48,485 nt of DNA, taken from assembly GCA_001792345.1 (NCBI GenBank), contig MGGJ01000001.1, forward strand, positions 1 to 48,485, given 5' to 3'. This document shows positions 46,714-48,485 of the stretch, one piece after another (positions within the stretch are counted from its first letter, which is position 1; each line of letters begins with the position of its first letter). A program made the translations under genes and the position numbers. The stretch is from Candidatus Woesebacteria bacterium RIFCSPHIGHO2_01_FULL_39_32 (lineage in GTDB: Bacteria; Patescibacteriota; Microgenomatia; UBA8517). The notes below the pieces were generated by a model. That model saw nothing but the letters and a program-made list of their open reading frames with translations, had not been told where the DNA came from and did no database searches.

Positions 46714-48161
46714 ACTGAAAAGTTACATAAAGCAAGGGATGGTTCAATCCACTCACGCTTATCGGCTTTTATTAATTTATCGGCAGCTTCAGGTCCCCAA
46801 CTGCCGGGATCGTAAATATGTAATTTATTATTACGTTTCAAGTACTGATCTATGAAAGCCCAAGAGGCTTCAACTTCGGGAGAGTCATTGAAAAAAGTAG
46901 GGTCGCCACTTATGGCATCATAAATAAGCTTTTCATAAGCATCGGCTTGAGTATTTTTTTTGGTGCTGTAACAAAACTGCATAAGATCATTATCTATTTG
47001 AAGTTTATGGCCGGGTCTTTTAGTAAGTATTTCCAGGGCGATTCCCTCATTAGGTTGAATTCGATACGTTAAAGTATTAGGGCGATTAGCCAAACTATGG
47101 TGGGGAAACATTCGATTGGCGGGAATTTTGAAAACTATAGAAATTTCGGTTACTGACATAGCCAGTTTTTTTCCTGCCCGCATATATATAGGAACACCAC
47201 GCCAACGCTCGGAGTTTATTTGAGTTTTGAGAGCAAAGAAAGTATCGGTCTGAGAGTCCGCTTTTATATTGTCTTCGTATCTGTATCCATTATATTGTCC
47301 AAAAATTATATTTTTGGGGTCAGGTTCTAGTTGCTTAAGAATTTTAATACGCCCATCGGTTACAGCACGATTGGAAAATTCGGCCGGAGGATCCATTGTC
47401 GCAACAACAAGCATTTGCAAAAGATGGTTCTGTCCTACATCTTTCAGGCAACCTACGGAGTTATAATATCCTCCCCTTTTACCAATTCCAAAGTCTTCAG
47501 AGGATGTTATTTGGATATGATCCACATACTCCCGATTCATTAATGGTTGCAGTAAACCATTTCCGAAGGAAAAGACTAGTATATTTTGAATAGTGTCCTT
47601 TCCCAGATAATGATCTAGTCTATAAATTTGTTCTTCGGAAAAATACCTTTTTAAAAGTCGATTAAGTAATCTAGCTGATTTTAAGTCGTGGCCAATTGGT
47701 TTTTCGATCATCAAACGAACCCATCCTTGATTTTTCTTATTCAATCCGTTTTTTTGCAACGAGCTAAAAATCTTTTCATAAAGTTCTGGATAAGTTGCCA
47801 AATAGTAGAGATGGTTGTTACAAGAAGTGCCTTGCTTTAAGAGAAACTGTTTCAAGTTTCTGTAAAGAGCGTCGGAATTATTTTGGGGTTCAAAATTACC
47901 TTGAAGATATTTCATTCTATTTACTAGAGACTTAACAATTGCCGGTTTAGTGTCATGCTGATGGTGTCGATTTTCTGTAGATAAAACTTCTAAGATATAT
48001 TTTTGGAATTCTTCTTTAGATAGAGGACTCCTGGCAATACCAACAATTATGCTTTGGTCGGAAAGTAACCCTTTTTCTTCCAGATCATAGAGTGCAGGAA
48101 TGAGTTTTAGCTTGGCTAAGTTGCTGGTAACTCCAAAAATAATTAAAGCAAATTGTTCCAT
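46710..48161 (-). CDS. zwf: glucose-6-phosphate dehydrogenase
   Basis: First enzyme of the oxidative pentose phosphate route, making NADPH and 6-phosphogluconolactone. The active site is 'YRLDHYLGKDTIQN' (canonical RIDHYLGKE), with 'IEKPIGHDLKSARLLNRLL' and 'PIYMRAGKKLAMSVTEI' as further conserved segments. The coenzyme loop reads 'FGVTSNLAKLKLIPALYDL' where GASGDLA is usual: Ser for the third Gly and Asn for Asp. That may change coenzyme use or be a lineage trait. I start at ATG 48161 rather than the TTG at 48173. No 6-phosphogluconolactonase gene is seen nearby. Confidence 0.95.
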   Translation of the reverse strand: MEQFALIIFGVTSNLAKLKLIPALYDLEEKGLLSDQSIIVGIARSPLSKEEFQKYILEVLSTENRHHQHDTKPAIVKSLVNRMKYLQGNFEPQNNSDALYRNLKQFLLKQGTSCNNHLYYLATYPELYEKIFSSLQKNGLNKKNQGWVRLMIEKPIGHDLKSARLLNRLLKRYFSEEQIYRLDHYLGKDTIQNILVFSFGNGLLQPLMNREYVDHIQITSSEDFGIGKRGGYYNSVGCLKDVGQNHLLQMLVVATMDPPAEFSNRAVTDGRIKILKQLEPDPKNIIFGQYNGYRYEDNIKADSQTDTFFALKTQINSERWRGVPIYMRAGKKLAMSVTEISIVFKIPANRMFPHHSLANRPNTLTYRIQPNEGIALEILTKRPGHKLQIDNDLMQFCYSTKKNTQADAYEKLIYDAISGDPTFFNDSPEVEASWAFIDQYLKRNNKLHIYDPGSWGPEAADKLIKADKREWIEPSLALCNFSV

Positions 48162-48297
48162 AAGAGAAATCAATCTAAGCTAAGAACTAAGTATGACAAC
48201 TATTATAGCGCAGGGGGATTAAAATTAAATTAAATAAAGCCGCATAAACCTTGATCGTGAAAGAAATTATTGATACTCTTGATATTTAGAGGAAGAG

Positions 48298-48303
48298 TAT
48301 AAT
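48298..48303 (+). promoter_or_regulatory. TATAAT -10 box before the last gene, with inverted repeat
   Basis: TATAAT (48298-48303) lies about 7 bases before ATG 48311, which opens only a 3-codon frame (MLK, stop) that overlaps the GTG at 48319. ATACTCTT (48273-48280) and AAGAGTAT (48293-48300) are perfect inverted copies 12 bases apart and end inside the -10 box, a possible operator. No good -35 box is seen. Confidence 0.4.
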
Positions 48304-48318
48304 TTAGTAAATGCTAAA

Positions 48319-48485
48319 GTGATAGATATAAAACGTGTCGTGGTAGTATCCATTGTTGGACTGGCATTTGTAGCTTTTTTTTGGGGGTGGTACTATTCAG
48401 GAAAGCTAACTTCAACATTTCCCGTGCTTTCTAAAATCCAAGTCTTACCTGACCGTTTTTGTTCAAAATATAAATCTACTGATTG
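48319..48485 (+). CDS. partial membrane protein, C-terminal part outside window
   Basis: From GTG 48319 the frame reads a short charged start and one hydrophobic helix ('VVVVSIVGLAFVAFFWGWYY') and stays open to the window end. Only about 55 residues are visible and no family can be named. It has no Shine-Dalgarno, and its start overlaps the stop of a 3-codon frame beginning at the predicted transcript start, so the real start is uncertain. Confidence 0.45.
   Translation, partial: MIDIKRVVVVSIVGLAFVAFFWGWYYSGKLTSTFPVLSKIQVLPDRFCSKYKSTD

Noticed and set aside
4953-47593. Many ORF-track entries antisense to or out of frame with recognised genes (for example 4953-5135, 6237-6536, 15093-15422, 16455-16787, 38898-39272, 40385-40771, 46329-46643)
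   Set aside because: Each overlaps a longer frame with clear family motifs, and their sequences are low-complexity or read as shadows of conserved codons.
1-48485. CRISPR array, prophage or classical defence island
   Set aside because: No regularly spaced repeats, cas, phage structural or integrase genes were found. The AlbA_2 protein and two toxin-antitoxin pairs alone do not make an island.

Overview
The window is an AT-rich, densely packed bacterial chromosome segment with about 60 protein genes, three tRNAs and no rRNA, prophage, insertion sequence or CRISPR array. Small proteins, many short membrane-anchored proteins with low-complexity linkers, a class I lysyl-tRNA synthetase, a DipZ-type CcdA/thioredoxin fusion and DsbA-like proteins with GlyAlaThrGln-rich linkers suggest Patescibacteria (CPR), most likely Microgenomates. 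This placement is inference from gene content; there is no 16S rRNA gene. UGA is used as a normal stop, which argues against the recoded Gracilibacteria/Absconditabacteria.

Layout. 1-3.9 kb: a redox/envelope stress module. A BlaI-type repressor and a BlaR1-type M56 membrane protease sit next to an operon of DsbA-like oxidoreductase, membrane protein and DUF3105-like protein. The two transcription units carry matching CTACA-N3-TGTAG operators over their -10 boxes. A PadR regulator with an N-terminal Cys cluster and a Cys/Met-rich small protein follow. 4-7 kb: tRNA-Gln, a membrane-anchored thioredoxin, and a CcdA-redoxin (DipZ) gene broken near its end by a frameshift in a T7 run. 7-14.7 kb: a DEDDy exonuclease with a possible clamp-binding tail, an AbrB/PIN toxin-antitoxin pair, a NAGPA-like glycosidase, peptide deformylase, and a cell-envelope group (UppP, DgkA, L,D-transpeptidase, PAP2). 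14.7-20 kb: Lon with a CIRCE-like operator, a GNAT gene with an in-frame TAG, tRNA-Glu and GreA. 20-29 kb: tRNA-Lys, a PvcA/DIT1-like protein, an M20 peptidase, a Schlafen AlbA_2 protein, a radical SAM protein and class I LysRS fused to a B3/B4 domain. 29-37 kb: Nif3 and HD proteins, a histidine phosphatase behind a long structured leader, SerRS, RarA, an ABC exporter and a spermidine-synthase-like protein. 37-48.5 kb: a GC-richer lipoprotein gene followed by a structured RNA, SecA, a Phd/RelE pair, a C39 peptidase, a second DsbA-like protein, and the oxidative pentose phosphate genes gnd and zwf.

The most striking signal is a pair of homologous trp-style attenuators. Each has a 15-codon leader peptide with the same SerLysLys at codons 9-11, a stop codon between the first two of four RNA segments, and a perfect terminator with a GNRA loop. 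One lies directly before tRNA-Lys, the other before the radical SAM-LysRS genes. I infer that lysyl-tRNA shortage stalls the ribosome at the AAG AAG pair and releases transcription of tRNA-Lys and, by readthrough, LysRS. A third leader, before the histidine phosphatase, carries a T-box-like UGGCACC bulge and mutually exclusive hairpins.

Many promoters here (TTGACA-17-TANNNT) lie so close to the start codon that the mRNAs should be leaderless or have 5' leaders of fewer than 10 nt. This helps correct several start sites in the ORF track. All functional calls rest on motif recognition by eye; no searches were run.
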